From assembly GCA_965116325.1 (NCBI GenBank), contig OZ220675.1, forward strand, positions 1,736,001 to 1,800,000: 64,000 nucleotides of DNA. The letters run 5' to 3'. This DNA comes from JAGWBF01 sp965116325. Its GTDB lineage: Bacteria; Chloroflexota; Dehalococcoidia; Lucifugimonadales; JAGWBF01. Under the pieces are notes generated by a model. It made no database searches. It saw nothing but the letters and a program-made list of their open reading frames with translations, and had not been told where the DNA came from. The position numbers and the translations under genes were made by a program. Below, piece after piece: positions 8,136 through 17,094 of the stretch (the stretch's first letter is position 1; every line of letters starts with the position of its first letter).

Positions 8136-8819
8136 ATGGAATTGGGTGAGATATTAATCATAGTGTTCACCGGCGTAGTTGCTGTGTCTACAGGTGCCTA
8201 TGCCTACCTGACTTGGAAACTTGTCTCGGAAACCCAAAAGCTCAGGAGGGCGCAGACTGAGCCGCGTGTCAGTGTGTACGCAGAGCTCAATGAACAGGCC
8301 GGCAATGGCCGAATGGACTTAGTTTTTGAGAATGAAGGTTCGGGCCATGCTGAGGACATAAAGATAGGATTCGAGGGTGACCCGACTTACTTCGACGGTG
8401 ATCGTCCAATTGATCAGCTACCCGCAATTAAGAACGGTCTCAAACACCTTGGACCATACCGTAGGTTCAGAATCATCCTGGGATGGTTGTTCGGAGAAGA
8501 TTACGAGCGTGCTATCCAAAAGCCTTGGATCTTCAATTTAGAGTACAAGAACGCTGTGGGGGATTCCATCTCCGAAAAGTTCGTTGTGGATTTCTCTCAG
8601 TTTGCCGGCCTGATCCTTGTGGACTCTCCTCTGGTCAAAATTGACAGACATCTGGAATCTATTCGAAAAGACGTACATCATCTGTTGACTGGTTTCAATA
8701 AGCCCCGAATCATTACTCAAACTGTCGACGATTACCGCAAGGAACAGGAACAACTCATCGAACAGAGGAGCGGGGCTACTCCAACTGATCCTACATCTGA
8801 TACGGAGAACAAGGACTAG
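8136..8819 (+). CDS. Membrane-anchored protein of unknown function
   Basis: The 227-residue protein begins MELGEILIIVFTGVVAVSTG and has one N-terminal transmembrane helix (residues 5-26), followed by a basic QKLRRAQ stretch, so the rest is probably cytoplasmic. Residues 40-165 look beta-rich ('TEPRVSVYAELNE', 'MDLVFENEGSGHAEDIKIGF'), like an immunoglobulin-type sandwich. The C-terminal 60 residues are helical and charged. I chose the ATG at 8136 because the transmembrane segment starts there; the frame is open further upstream. It lies 11 bases before hsdS on the same strand and may be cargo of the restriction locus. I do not recognise the family. Confidence 0.65.
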   Translation: MELGEILIIVFTGVVAVSTGAYAYLTWKLVSETQKLRRAQTEPRVSVYAELNEQAGNGRMDLVFENEGSGHAEDIKIGFEGDPTYFDGDRPIDQLPAIKNGLKHLGPYRRFRIILGWLFGEDYERAIQKPWIFNLEYKNAVGDSISEKFVVDFSQFAGLILVDSPLVKIDRHLESIRKDVHHLLTGFNKPRIITQTVDDYRKEQEQLIEQRSGATPTDPTSDTENKD

Positions 8820-8830
8820 AGCAAAATCCT

Positions 8831-10411
8831 ATGCCGGGCAAGAATTCGACTAGAGAACTTGATGCAGATCGCCTGCCCGACGGCTGGGTCGATACGACAC
8901 TTGGAAATCTAGTTAGGGTAGTTCGAGGTGTTTCTTACAAGAAAATGGATGCCCGTAGCGGGTCAGGACAGGGACTCGTGCCCATACTACGTGCAACGAA
9001 CATTGGTCAGGCGTTGAACTTCCAAAACCTCATTTATGTCCCTCAAAAGTATGTGAAGCACGAACAGATGCTGCAAGTCGGGGACATGATCGTTGCCGCC
9101 TCAAGTGGTAGCCGAGCAGTAGTCGGAAAAGCTGCTCAATTGAAACACCACTGGGAGGGTTCATTCGGAGCCTTTTGCTTTACTTTGAGGCCAGATGGGG
9201 TACCAATTGAAGAATACATGGCGTGGTTTCTCCAAACGCAGGACTATCGAAACAGAGTTTCGGAACTCTCCGCTGGTGTGAATATAAACAATCTCAAGCG
9301 GGAGCATATTGAAGAGACGACTATGCCCCTTCCGCCTCTCGCTGAGCAGCACCGCATCGTGGCGGAGATCGAGAAGCAGTTCACCCGGCTGGACGCTTCT
9401 GTTGCTGCGCTGAAGCGGGTGCAGGCCAACCTGAAGCGATACCGGGCCAGCGTCCTGAAGGCTGCCTTCGAAGGGAAGCTGGTGCCCACCGAGGCGGAGC
9501 TTGCCCGGGACGAGGGCCGAGACTACGAACCCGCCGACCAGCTCCTGAAGCGCATCCTGGCCGAGCGCCGCGCCCGCTGGGAGTCCCAGGAGCAGCGCCG
9601 CGGCAAGTACAAAGAGCCTGTAGCACCGGACACCTCGGCGCTGCCGGGAGTTCCAAAAGGATGGACGTGGAGTTCTTTGGGTCAATGCTTTGAAGTCTAT
9701 GTAGGAGCCACACCTCGTAGAACCAGACAGGACTACTGGAATGGAGAAATAGCGTGGGTTAGCAGTGGCGAGGTATCGTTTAACAGGGTAGTGGAGACGC
9801 GAGAATCTATTACCACCGAAGGGTTGAACAACAGTAGCACTTACCTGCATCCCCCTGGCACAGTGTTGTTAGGCATGATTGGGGAGGGCAAGACCCGTGG
9901 ACAAGTCTCCATTCTCGATATACCCGCCTGCAACAGCCAGAACTCCGCGGCTATTCGAGTATCTGAAGCTGGAACTTCCCCGGAATACGTCTTTTGCTAC
10001 CTTTGGGGCCAATACAGAGAGACAAGGGAGATTGGGTCTGGGAATAATCAGCCTGCATTGAACAAATCGCGTGTGCAAGAGATCCCCTTACCTCTCCCAC
10101 CCCTTGCTGAGCAGCGGCGCATCGTGGCCGAGGTTGATCGACGCCTCTCGGTTATCCAGCAGGCTGAGTCCATTATCGAGACCAACCTGAAGCGGGCCGA
10201 ACGCCTGCGCCAGAGCATCCTGAAGCTGGCGTTCACGGGAAGGCTCGTCCCCCAGGACCCCAACGATGAGCCAGCCTCGTTGCTATTGGAGCGCATCCGA
10301 GAGGAGCGGGAGGCGGCAGAGGCGGATGCAAAATCCCAACGCAAGCCCGCGCGCCGGGAGTCGAAGTCCACCAGCGCATCCACACGCAAGGTCCCGGAGG
10401 CAGCTCGATGA
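8831..10411 (+). CDS. hsdS: Type I restriction-modification specificity subunit (HsdS)
   Basis: This 526-residue protein determines the DNA sequence recognised by the type I enzyme. It has two target-recognition domains, roughly residues 15-165 and 265-425. Each begins with a 'LPDGWVDTTLGNLVRVVRG' or 'VPKGWTWSSLGQCFEVYVGA' motif and ends in the conserved 'PLPPLAEQ(H/R)RIVAEI' helix region. Two long helical spacers follow (residues 170-215 and 435-475, each with a LKR..RLR-type pattern) that hold the M subunits. Its stop overlaps the hsdM start by four bases, so M translation is coupled to S. The order S then M is the reverse of the common M-S order. Confidence 0.95.
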   Translation: MPGKNSTRELDADRLPDGWVDTTLGNLVRVVRGVSYKKMDARSGSGQGLVPILRATNIGQALNFQNLIYVPQKYVKHEQMLQVGDMIVAASSGSRAVVGKAAQLKHHWEGSFGAFCFTLRPDGVPIEEYMAWFLQTQDYRNRVSELSAGVNINNLKREHIEETTMPLPPLAEQHRIVAEIEKQFTRLDASVAALKRVQANLKRYRASVLKAAFEGKLVPTEAELARDEGRDYEPADQLLKRILAERRARWESQEQRRGKYKEPVAPDTSALPGVPKGWTWSSLGQCFEVYVGATPRRTRQDYWNGEIAWVSSGEVSFNRVVETRESITTEGLNNSSTYLHPPGTVLLGMIGEGKTRGQVSILDIPACNSQNSAAIRVSEAGTSPEYVFCYLWGQYRETREIGSGNNQPALNKSRVQEIPLPLPPLAEQRRIVAEVDRRLSVIQQAESIIETNLKRAERLRQSILKLAFTGRLVPQDPNDEPASLLLERIREEREAAEADAKSQRKPARRESKSTSASTRKVPEAAR

Positions 10412-11898
10412 CCACTTCCACGACCGTCGGGCAGAAGCTCTGGACCTACTGCAATGTCCTGCGGGATGCGGGGTTGTCCTATGGAGACTATCTGGAGCAA
10501 CTCACCTATCTGATCTTCCTCAAGATGATGGATGAGCGCAGCCGCCCGCCCTACACACGGCTGGCGGACTACGTGCCGCCGCCCGTCCCAAAGGGCTACG
10601 ACTGGCCCAGCCTGCTGGAGAGGCAGGGCCAGGAGCTGGAGACCCACTACCGCAACGTTTTGGAGACCCTGGGCCGGCAGGAGGGCACCCTGGGTGTCAT
10701 CTTCCGCAAGGCCCAGAACCGGATACAGGCGCCAGCCATGCTCACCCTGCTGATCAAGGAGCTGATCGACAGGGAAAACTGGTCGGCCCTGAGCGCTGAC
10801 GTGAAGGGCGACGCCTACGAGTCGCTGCTGGAGCGCAACGCCCAGGATGTGAAGACAGGAGCGGGGCAGTACTTCACCCCAAGGCCGCTGATCCAGGCAA
10901 TCGTGGATGTCATGGGCCCCAAGCCGGGCACCACCATCTGCGATCCTGCTTGCGGCACGGGAGGGTTTCTGCTGGCGGCCCACGACCATATCGAGAAGAA
11001 CAACCCGTTGATGGACCAGGGCCAGAAGGTGCATCTGAAGCACAACGCCCTGCACGGATGGGAGATCGTGGACGGCGCGGCCCGTCTGGGGGTCATGAAC
11101 CTGTACCTCCGTGGCATTGGCGGAGATGAGACGAACATTAAGGTTGACGACAGCCTGCGGGACCGTCCGAGCACCTACTTTGACATGGTGCTGACCAATC
11201 CGCCCTTTGGACGAAAGTCCAGCCTGACATTCGTCAACAGTGAGGGAGAGTCGGAGCGGGAGAGCCTGATCGTGGAGCGCCCCGATTTCTGGGCGACCAC
11301 CAGCAACAAGCAGCTGAACTTCCTCCAGCATGTGCGGTCCTTGTTGAAGATCCATGGCCGGGCGGCGATTGTGGTCCCCGACAACGTTCTGTTCGAGGGA
11401 GGCGCGGGAGAGACGGTGCGCCGGAAGCTGTTGGCGGAGTGTGATGTGCACACCCTGCTGAGGTTGCCCACGGGCGTTTTCTACGCCCAGGGGGTCAAGG
11501 CCAATGTGCTGTTCTTCGACCGCAAGCCCGCCAGCGAAACGCCGTGGACCCGGGAACTGTGGATATACGACCTGCGGACCAACCGGCGCTTCACCCTCAA
11601 GGCCAACCCGCTGACCCGCGCCCACCTGGACGACTTTGTGGCCTGCTACAACCCGGAAGCCCGCCATGAGCGACAGGAAACGGAGCACTTTCGGCGGTTC
11701 AGCTACGAAGACCTGGTGAAGCGGGACAAGGTGAATTTGGACACCTTCTGGCTGCGGGACGAGAGCATGGAGGACTCGGCCAATTTGCCGCCGCCCGACG
11801 AGATCGCCGGGGAGATTGTCGAGGACCTGCGCGCCGCCCTGGAGCAGCTGGAGGAGATCGACGAAGACCTTTCTTCGGGTTCTGCCCAGGTTGACTGA
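10408..11898 (+). CDS. hsdM: Type I restriction-modification methyltransferase subunit (HsdM)
   Basis: This 496-residue N6-adenine methyltransferase subunit modifies the recognition site using S-adenosylmethionine. The N-terminal helical HsdM_N domain (residues 8-130) is followed by the methylase fold. Motif I is DPACGTGGFLL from D179, and the catalytic motif IV is NPPF from N264. The protein contains a GQYFTPRP region before motif I, characteristic of type I and related gamma-class enzymes. It overlaps hsdS (ATGA). Nothing suggests inactivation, so the locus probably still methylates DNA. Confidence 0.96.
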   Translation: MTTSTTVGQKLWTYCNVLRDAGLSYGDYLEQLTYLIFLKMMDERSRPPYTRLADYVPPPVPKGYDWPSLLERQGQELETHYRNVLETLGRQEGTLGVIFRKAQNRIQAPAMLTLLIKELIDRENWSALSADVKGDAYESLLERNAQDVKTGAGQYFTPRPLIQAIVDVMGPKPGTTICDPACGTGGFLLAAHDHIEKNNPLMDQGQKVHLKHNALHGWEIVDGAARLGVMNLYLRGIGGDETNIKVDDSLRDRPSTYFDMVLTNPPFGRKSSLTFVNSEGESERESLIVERPDFWATTSNKQLNFLQHVRSLLKIHGRAAIVVPDNVLFEGGAGETVRRKLLAECDVHTLLRLPTGVFYAQGVKANVLFFDRKPASETPWTRELWIYDLRTNRRFTLKANPLTRAHLDDFVACYNPEARHERQETEHFRRFSYEDLVKRDKVNLDTFWLRDESMEDSANLPPPDEIAGEIVEDLRAALEQLEEIDEDLSSGSAQVD

Positions 11899-12613
11899 CG
11901 GATTCAGAACTGCCCTCGGCAACAGTCGAGGTAACCAGTGCACCTCCGAGTATCCTCTCCGAAGCCACCCTTCCACCGGCGTCTACTCCGCACCAATCCC
12001 AGGGCAACGCCCTTCGCACCCACCGCGTGCACTTCCTTGCGTCAACTCCTGTCTGACTTCCGGCAAAGTACCCTCACGCCACCGCAGATGATCGGCCCTC
12101 CTCGTATCGTCCAGGGGTTCCATCCCCGTCAGCAGAGTCAGGTTGGGGTCTACGATCATTGAGGCTTACATAGCCCACCAGCGCACCGGAACTTCGGTCC
12201 GATCAACCCGACTACCCGCAGGCCCAGATGCAGACCATCGCCGCGAGGACGCCGAGACCGAGAGGCTGGTTGCCGAGTTCGGGGCCAAACTGGGCTAGGC
12301 ATGGCGTTGTCCAGAGGTGCTAGAGGCGATTTGTGTTTTCCCTTGAAGGGCCGTCCCTGAACACCCGCCTCGGTTCTCGGGCGGATGATGAAGTGCGAGT
12401 TTCACTGGGCCGCAAAAGTCGTCCCTTGTACTTGGTTTCGTCGTGGGGATAAGATACACCGACACCGCAGTAGGCGGAGTTAGCCCCTCAAGAAAGCGTC
12501 GCAGGAGAAAGCTAATTTGCCCCAATCCAGAAGTCAGGCTATGGGTATAGAAGAAAGAACGTTGATAAATCTGGAATTTGTAAGTCAGACCTTAGATTGC
12601 AGAGGAGAAGCAA
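11899..12613. other. Gene-free stretch after hsdM
   Basis: No convincing gene is seen in these 715 bases. Short frames exist on both strands, for example a plus-strand end 'DADHRREDAETERLVAEFGAKLG' stopping near 12298, but none has a start, ribosome site or recognisable family. It may hold decayed gene fragments of the island. Confidence 0.5.
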
Positions 12614-13093
12614 GTGACGGGGAAGACCACGTTTCATGATGTGATAGAAAAAATGCCCAAGTATATGGGTAACCTTGAAAATTGCGAACCCGTTGGCATG
12701 TACACGATGGCCGATCGGAGGGGGCTTCGCGGCAAGCTCCCTGCTACCAATGGAGTTTACGTTCTATATGAGCATGGGCAACCGATGTATGTGGGCCGTT
12801 CAGACAACCTAGCTAACCGATTGCTGGAGCATGGACAGCCGAGCGGCGACTCTGAGACAGCCACACTAGCATTCAACATCGCTAAGGAAGGTTTCCCAGC
12901 CCGGGAGTCTATGTCCAGAAGGGACTTGCAACGAGCCAAGGAGTTCGGGCCTCTTTTCGACGCTGCCAAAGAGCGAGTTAGGAGAATGCAAGTACGCGTC
13001 GTCGACGTTGAAGACCCGATCGAACAGACAATTCTTGAAGTCTATGCGCACTTAGCGTTGGATACCCCTTTCAACAGCTTCGAGAATCACTAA
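12614..13093 (+). CDS. GIY-YIG nuclease domain protein
   Basis: The 159-residue protein carries a GIY-YIG core: 'NGVYVLYEHGQPMYVGRSDN' at about residues 45-64, with the GIY-like GVY and YIG-like YVG strands, followed by 'LANRLLEHG' containing the catalytic arginine helix. A glutamate-containing helix near the end ('DPIEQTILEVYAHLAL') could supply the metal-binding residue. The GTG start has AGGAG six bases upstream. Stand-alone GIY-YIG proteins serve as homing, repair or restriction nucleases; the flanks favour a defence or mobile role, which is inference. It is a solitary gene with gaps on both sides. Confidence 0.8.
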   Translation: MTGKTTFHDVIEKMPKYMGNLENCEPVGMYTMADRRGLRGKLPATNGVYVLYEHGQPMYVGRSDNLANRLLEHGQPSGDSETATLAFNIAKEGFPARESMSRRDLQRAKEFGPLFDAAKERVRRMQVRVVDVEDPIEQTILEVYAHLALDTPFNSFENH

Positions 13094-13233
13094 GGTTAAA
13101 GGGACTCATCAGCTCCCGAGATGTATCAGTCATTCGGGTGGCTGAAAAAGTTCCCGCTGGTACTCGATTAGTGACAAATCATCGGAACTAACTCCGTAAC
13201 CTGAAAGAGGCGGCCATAGGAGGGAGGTCAGAG

Positions 13234-14124
13234 ATGGACTCAGTCTTGGACCAACAAGTGATGCAATTCGTTCGAATGGTAGATGATCTCGGGTTGAAAG
13301 GCGTCACGACCCGATACAGATTCATGGAGGCGGACGTACATTCGGACCTTTCGCATAACGATATCGGTGCAGGCATGAAGGTGTACTGGTTCGAGATTCT
13401 GGAGAGGGCGCACATCGCTGCTGTCACTTCAATCTTGAGGAGTAGACACTGGCTATCCGCCGTGCTCTCGACAAGAACAGAGAAGAATGCGCTTGCGTTT
13501 GCCGCCGCATTTCGAGGGCTCATGGAATCAGCCGGAGATACGACCACTGCCCTAAACGGCATTCCGCTCGCATTGGCCCGCCATTACCCGGAAATAGCAA
13601 TTAGCTTGTCGGGTTCGGCAGCCAGCGTTTCCATAGCCGAAGAATTGGAAGATGAACTGATCCACTACTCCCACGGGCGACACATCAAGAACTCTGAGCA
13701 AGCCAACACACCAAAGTCTCACAAGGCACGCTCCGTGCATGAATACTTGAAAGTATTTGAGAGTCTGAACGCGGAAAAGGCGGCGCAATGCTATAGGTTC
13801 TTATGTGATCTTACACACCCTGGCGCCACATCTGTTTGGATGTGGCTTGCGGCGGTCGATTCAAAGGGATCGGAGTTTACTATTTCGACGGAGCAGGACG
13901 AAGCCATCATAGCTGAGTTCTGGAAACTGTACGCAGAAGTTGTGCTTGACGTGGTGATGTTCGCCTTCAACGCCCCCGTTCTCGTACTGAACACCCTCAA
14001 CTACTTCCCAGTCAAGATGCTGCACACCAAGGAGTTGTTGAGTTTCGACCTTGACGGCCTCGCGGCTTGGAGGAAATGCAAGAGTGAATTGGATAAGAGT
14101 GGTGCGCGGCTTCAGACCATTTGA
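13234..14124 (+). CDS. Helical protein of unknown function
   Basis: This 296-residue protein starts at an ATG with AGGAGGGAGG upstream. It is predicted mostly helical. The pattern 'AAAFRGLMESAGDTTTALNG' followed by 'KVFESLNAEKAAQCYRFLCD' and 'LTHPGATSVWMWL' loosely resembles DUF5677-like proteins such as the one at 6548, which also have an Arg-rich helix and a conserved His-Pro turn ('YIHPDPSTW' there). No catalytic motif is evident. It stands alone between the GIY-YIG gene and a gap. The similarity is a visual impression only. Confidence 0.6.
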   Translation: MDSVLDQQVMQFVRMVDDLGLKGVTTRYRFMEADVHSDLSHNDIGAGMKVYWFEILERAHIAAVTSILRSRHWLSAVLSTRTEKNALAFAAAFRGLMESAGDTTTALNGIPLALARHYPEIAISLSGSAASVSIAEELEDELIHYSHGRHIKNSEQANTPKSHKARSVHEYLKVFESLNAEKAAQCYRFLCDLTHPGATSVWMWLAAVDSKGSEFTISTEQDEAIIAEFWKLYAEVVLDVVMFAFNAPVLVLNTLNYFPVKMLHTKELLSFDLDGLAAWRKCKSELDKSGARLQTI

Positions 14125-14919
14125 CATTGGACCTCTCCAGAACGAGTGGATCAGATTGACAGGAGGTCCGAGAAGAGTGCATTAGCCGCCGCCAGGCTCC
14201 GTCAGTCCCTACCCGTGGTAGCCTCCATCGCGTCCGCGCCATTTGGTTCTCCCACCCAGAACAGCGCGATGCGCAGGGGCCCACCCTTGCAGCCAGGTCG
14301 ATCAATTGGCCAGACCATCTCATGCGCACTCCCTTCCAATGGCGCACGATGCAGGTTTTGAACTCATGCGGCGGGCCAGACTCCACCATGGCAGCTCAAC
14401 GGCCTCGACGAAGGCGCCGAGATGCTCTGGAGAATTCTGTAGAGAATTCTCGCACTCGAGGTGTTAGATTCAGGCGCCAGGGAGGATGTAGCATTTGATA
14501 TGTAGCCATAGATTGCTACGGGGGCAATCATGGTGTGGGTGAAGCGTCCGGTACTTCTGATGTTCCTACCCAAATCTCGACTCGCCTCATAGGAATCAAC
14601 GGCTGTGAAATAACCTGTTCTTGATCGCTACCGCCGTACGTATACGAGAGCAAGCCGGGATTCTGCTGCGACGTTGGTCAACTGGCAATGGCTCTGGCGG
14701 TTAAGAGGGTCTTGGAGCGCCTGCGGTACGAGCTCCTGGGCAGGACCAGTTTGAGCGAACAACCGTACCCCTACAGTCCCTGTGCCGCGAGTATAGTGAA
14801 GGCCGGGCAGGTGGAGCCTATCCTGAGGGAGTTCGAGGAGGGCCAGGGCTATGCACCTTCCGATCCAGCAGCACCAGAGTGATTTCTGCAACCTCGCCCA
14901 ATGAAAGGCGTTGAATTTC
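14125..14919. other. Gene-poor gap with doubtful short frames
   Basis: About 790 bases without a convincing gene. A 64-codon plus-strand frame (14688-14882, beginning MALAVKRVLERLRYELLG) has plausible composition but no ribosome site or family. A short direct repeat, 'gagaattctgtagagaattct', lies near 14430-14455. Confidence 0.4.
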
Positions 14920-16539
14920 ATGGAACAAGTGGTAATTGACAGCATCAAATCATACGAGCGAGCTCGGCGCAGGCTTAGTCACCTCCTGAGCAAAGAAGGC
15001 TCAGAGCGTACGGCAGTCGCCCTTGCCGAAGCTCTGGTGCCGGGCCAAGGTCAAGAGCCAAATGTCAGACACCTGCGTGCATGCGTTTACACCGAGGCGG
15101 GCATTAAGCTCAAGGACCCTGCTCTAGTGCAAGAGGGAGTCCGAATCTGGGACGAAATGGAACCCCACGACTCGGTGACGATCTCATACAACGTGGCCAG
15201 CGCTCATCTGCATCTCTGGCAACTTGCCGTAGAGCAAGCAGGTCTGGGTGATGCTTGGCTAAACAAGCGTAGCCATCTCCACGAAGCTCGCAGATTGTTC
15301 AATCTGGTGGCGCAACACAAGGAGGCGGACACCGAGCTACGCTTACAGGCCCTAACTGATTGCGGCAACTCCTTCGATCACATGGGACGGTATCTCGACG
15401 CTCTCGACTTGTATGAGCGTGGGCTCAAGCTCGACTCATCCTTTGGTATGGCTGCGGGCAACCGCGGAATTACACTCCTCAATGTTGCGTCGCTCATGGG
15501 CGGCCACGAACCCCACGTGCTGCTGGAGGCCGCCTCTGACCTGGATATCGCGATCAACGATCAAGATCGTGTATTGCGCTGCGGTGGGCAACCAGCGCTC
15601 GAAACTTTCAAGCATCACCGTAGTAGACTGATGGCCACGGAGGAATCACCCGACGGTGCCACTGGGCCTTCCCCTCAGCTTGGCGACCCGCATTTTGACT
15701 GGTGCCTGGGCAATCAACTCTTTCTGCACATCTCGCCAGATTGTATCAAAGCTGAGTCCGAAACCCTTGATGCCGTTACCTTCAAAAGCATCAGCTTGAG
15801 TCTCGCTGAAGGTGAGGTTCTGGACCGCGCCAATGAGATCGTCGATGCCTTCAACACCATAAAGCAGGACTATATCGTCGCCCGGTATCTCGTTTGGCTC
15901 GCTGCCACTGAGGACAGTCCGATTCAGGGACAAGCTAGAACAATTACGAGGCGAACGTCGTTCTGGGACTCGCTCAACTACGCTTACTGGGGTGTGCGAC
16001 CGGGCATCGGGATCCAAGCACTCAAGGTTACCTTGGACACTCTAGATACGATTGCAGCTTTCGTGCACCTTTACTTTCGTTCTGGTCGCAGAGTTCGCGA
16101 TATCGAGTTTCAGACTCTCCCCTACACCAATAAGTCGAAGGAGAAACTCGCGCCACCACTTGCGGAAGCCTTGAAGCTGCAGGCGCAAAACAGCGGTTTG
16201 GCCGCACTATTTGACTTGAGTGCTGAATTGGAGGAGAAATCGCCATCTGCTTTGAGAACGCTTGTCCAGCGCCGCCATGCTGCGACGCATCGATTCTTCT
16301 CTGTTCATATTGAAGGGACACCCGACTCATCCGATTGGATTGAGCGACTCAGTTGGGCTGACCTCCTCGAAGAGTCGCTTGAATCGCTCCAGATAACACG
16401 CCGTGCGATCCTGTATCTGGCACAGATGATCCATATTCATGAGAGATCGGCAGACGTGCCGGATTCATCGGGAACCATGACCATGACCATGCCCTTGCCT
16501 TTCGAGCGAACCGACGCTGACCTCATAGATCCTGAGTAG
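14920..16539 (+). CDS. TPR-repeat protein with C-terminal LA2681-like HEPN domain
   Basis: The 539-residue protein has helical repeats in its first half ('DTELRLQALTDCGNSFDHMG', 'RYLDALDLYERGLKLD' is a TPR unit). Its C-terminal third matches the LA2681-type HEPN family: 'RTSFWDSLNYAYWGVRPGIG', then 'RHAATHRFFSVH'. The R452-x4-H457 pair fits the HEPN RNase catalytic motif Rx4-6H. HEPN proteins cut RNA and act as toxins or abortive-infection effectors; TPR repeats may sense a partner or invader. I chose the ATG at 14920, with AAAGG about 11 bases upstream; a TTG at 14911 is in frame. A hairpin 20 bases past the stop probably ends its transcript. RNase activity is inferred from the motif. Confidence 0.8.
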   Translation: MEQVVIDSIKSYERARRRLSHLLSKEGSERTAVALAEALVPGQGQEPNVRHLRACVYTEAGIKLKDPALVQEGVRIWDEMEPHDSVTISYNVASAHLHLWQLAVEQAGLGDAWLNKRSHLHEARRLFNLVAQHKEADTELRLQALTDCGNSFDHMGRYLDALDLYERGLKLDSSFGMAAGNRGITLLNVASLMGGHEPHVLLEAASDLDIAINDQDRVLRCGGQPALETFKHHRSRLMATEESPDGATGPSPQLGDPHFDWCLGNQLFLHISPDCIKAESETLDAVTFKSISLSLAEGEVLDRANEIVDAFNTIKQDYIVARYLVWLAATEDSPIQGQARTITRRTSFWDSLNYAYWGVRPGIGIQALKVTLDTLDTIAAFVHLYFRSGRRVRDIEFQTLPYTNKSKEKLAPPLAEALKLQAQNSGLAALFDLSAELEEKSPSALRTLVQRRHAATHRFFSVHIEGTPDSSDWIERLSWADLLEESLESLQITRRAILYLAQMIHIHERSADVPDSSGTMTMTMPLPFERTDADLIDPE

Positions 16540-16558
16540 CCAACACAACTCAGGACTT

Positions 16559-16578
16559 CCCGTTCGCAAGCGGACGGG
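16559..16578 (+). terminator. Hairpin downstream of the HEPN gene
   Basis: CCCGTTCGC-AA-GCGGACGGG forms a 9-bp stem with one G-U pair, 20 bases after the stop. No T-run follows, so it is either a weak terminator or an mRNA-end hairpin. Confidence 0.5.
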
Positions 16579-16636
16579 CGTATGAGGAGGTGTAGAAGGG
16601 TGTAAGCAAGGAGCGGGCAGCGAACAGAGGCACGAG

Positions 16637-16696
16637 ATGTTGGCCTTCAAGCTCGGCTTTCTTGGGGCCGCGCTGCTAGTCGGCATCGTTGTCTAG
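16637..16696 (+). CDS. Possible 19-residue hydrophobic peptide
   Basis: A tiny frame, MLAFKLGFLGAALLVGIVV, has AGAGG seven bases before its ATG and a hairpin (16716-16737) 20 bases after its stop. Its lysine-then-hydrophobic pattern is that of a single membrane helix, like type I toxin peptides. The unit is short enough to be chance. Confidence 0.25.
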   Translation: MLAFKLGFLGAALLVGIVV

Positions 16697-16715
16697 TGGT
16701 AGTTCGTACTGAGGT

Positions 16716-16737
16716 AAGGGCCGGGCCGTCGGCCCTT
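16716..16737 (+). terminator. GC-rich hairpin between convergent genes
   Basis: AAGGGCC (16716-16722) pairs with GGCCCTT (16731-16737) across an 8-base loop. It lies between the plus-strand HEPN unit and the minus-strand PRTase gene. No T-run is present. Confidence 0.45.
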
Positions 16738-17094
16738 CAACGTTGACGCCAATCCGAACCAAAGCCACTCCGGGCTTATCCAGGCACCGGGGTGACACCT
16801 CACCGGCTCCCACAGGTCAGGTCACCAGGTTGCGCCAGTATACTCAGCGACGGTTTGACCGACGCTTCACTCTCATAGAGACAACTGCCTCGACTCGAAA
16901 CGTTGGCGCCCCCAGCCTACTATCCTCGGTTCCCTGGTAGCAAATTCTCTCGCCAAGCGAAAGTCGTCCCCACCCCCAAATGTGAACCTTCGTGAGTGGC
17001 CCACTTGATGCATAATAGTGTTGACTTTTGGGTAGGGTCAACTAGTGCTCTTGGGTTACTCAATCTGTGGAGTTCCACCTCGAATTCAGATGCC
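16738..17094. other. Gap before the convergent PRTase gene
   Basis: These 357 bases contain no frame with a recognisable product or ribosome site. Confidence 0.4.

Noticed and set aside
10048..11976. 642-codon minus-strand frame opposite hsdM
   Set aside because: It mirrors hsdS/hsdM codons in GC-rich DNA and has no family features; the plus strand has clear methylase motifs.
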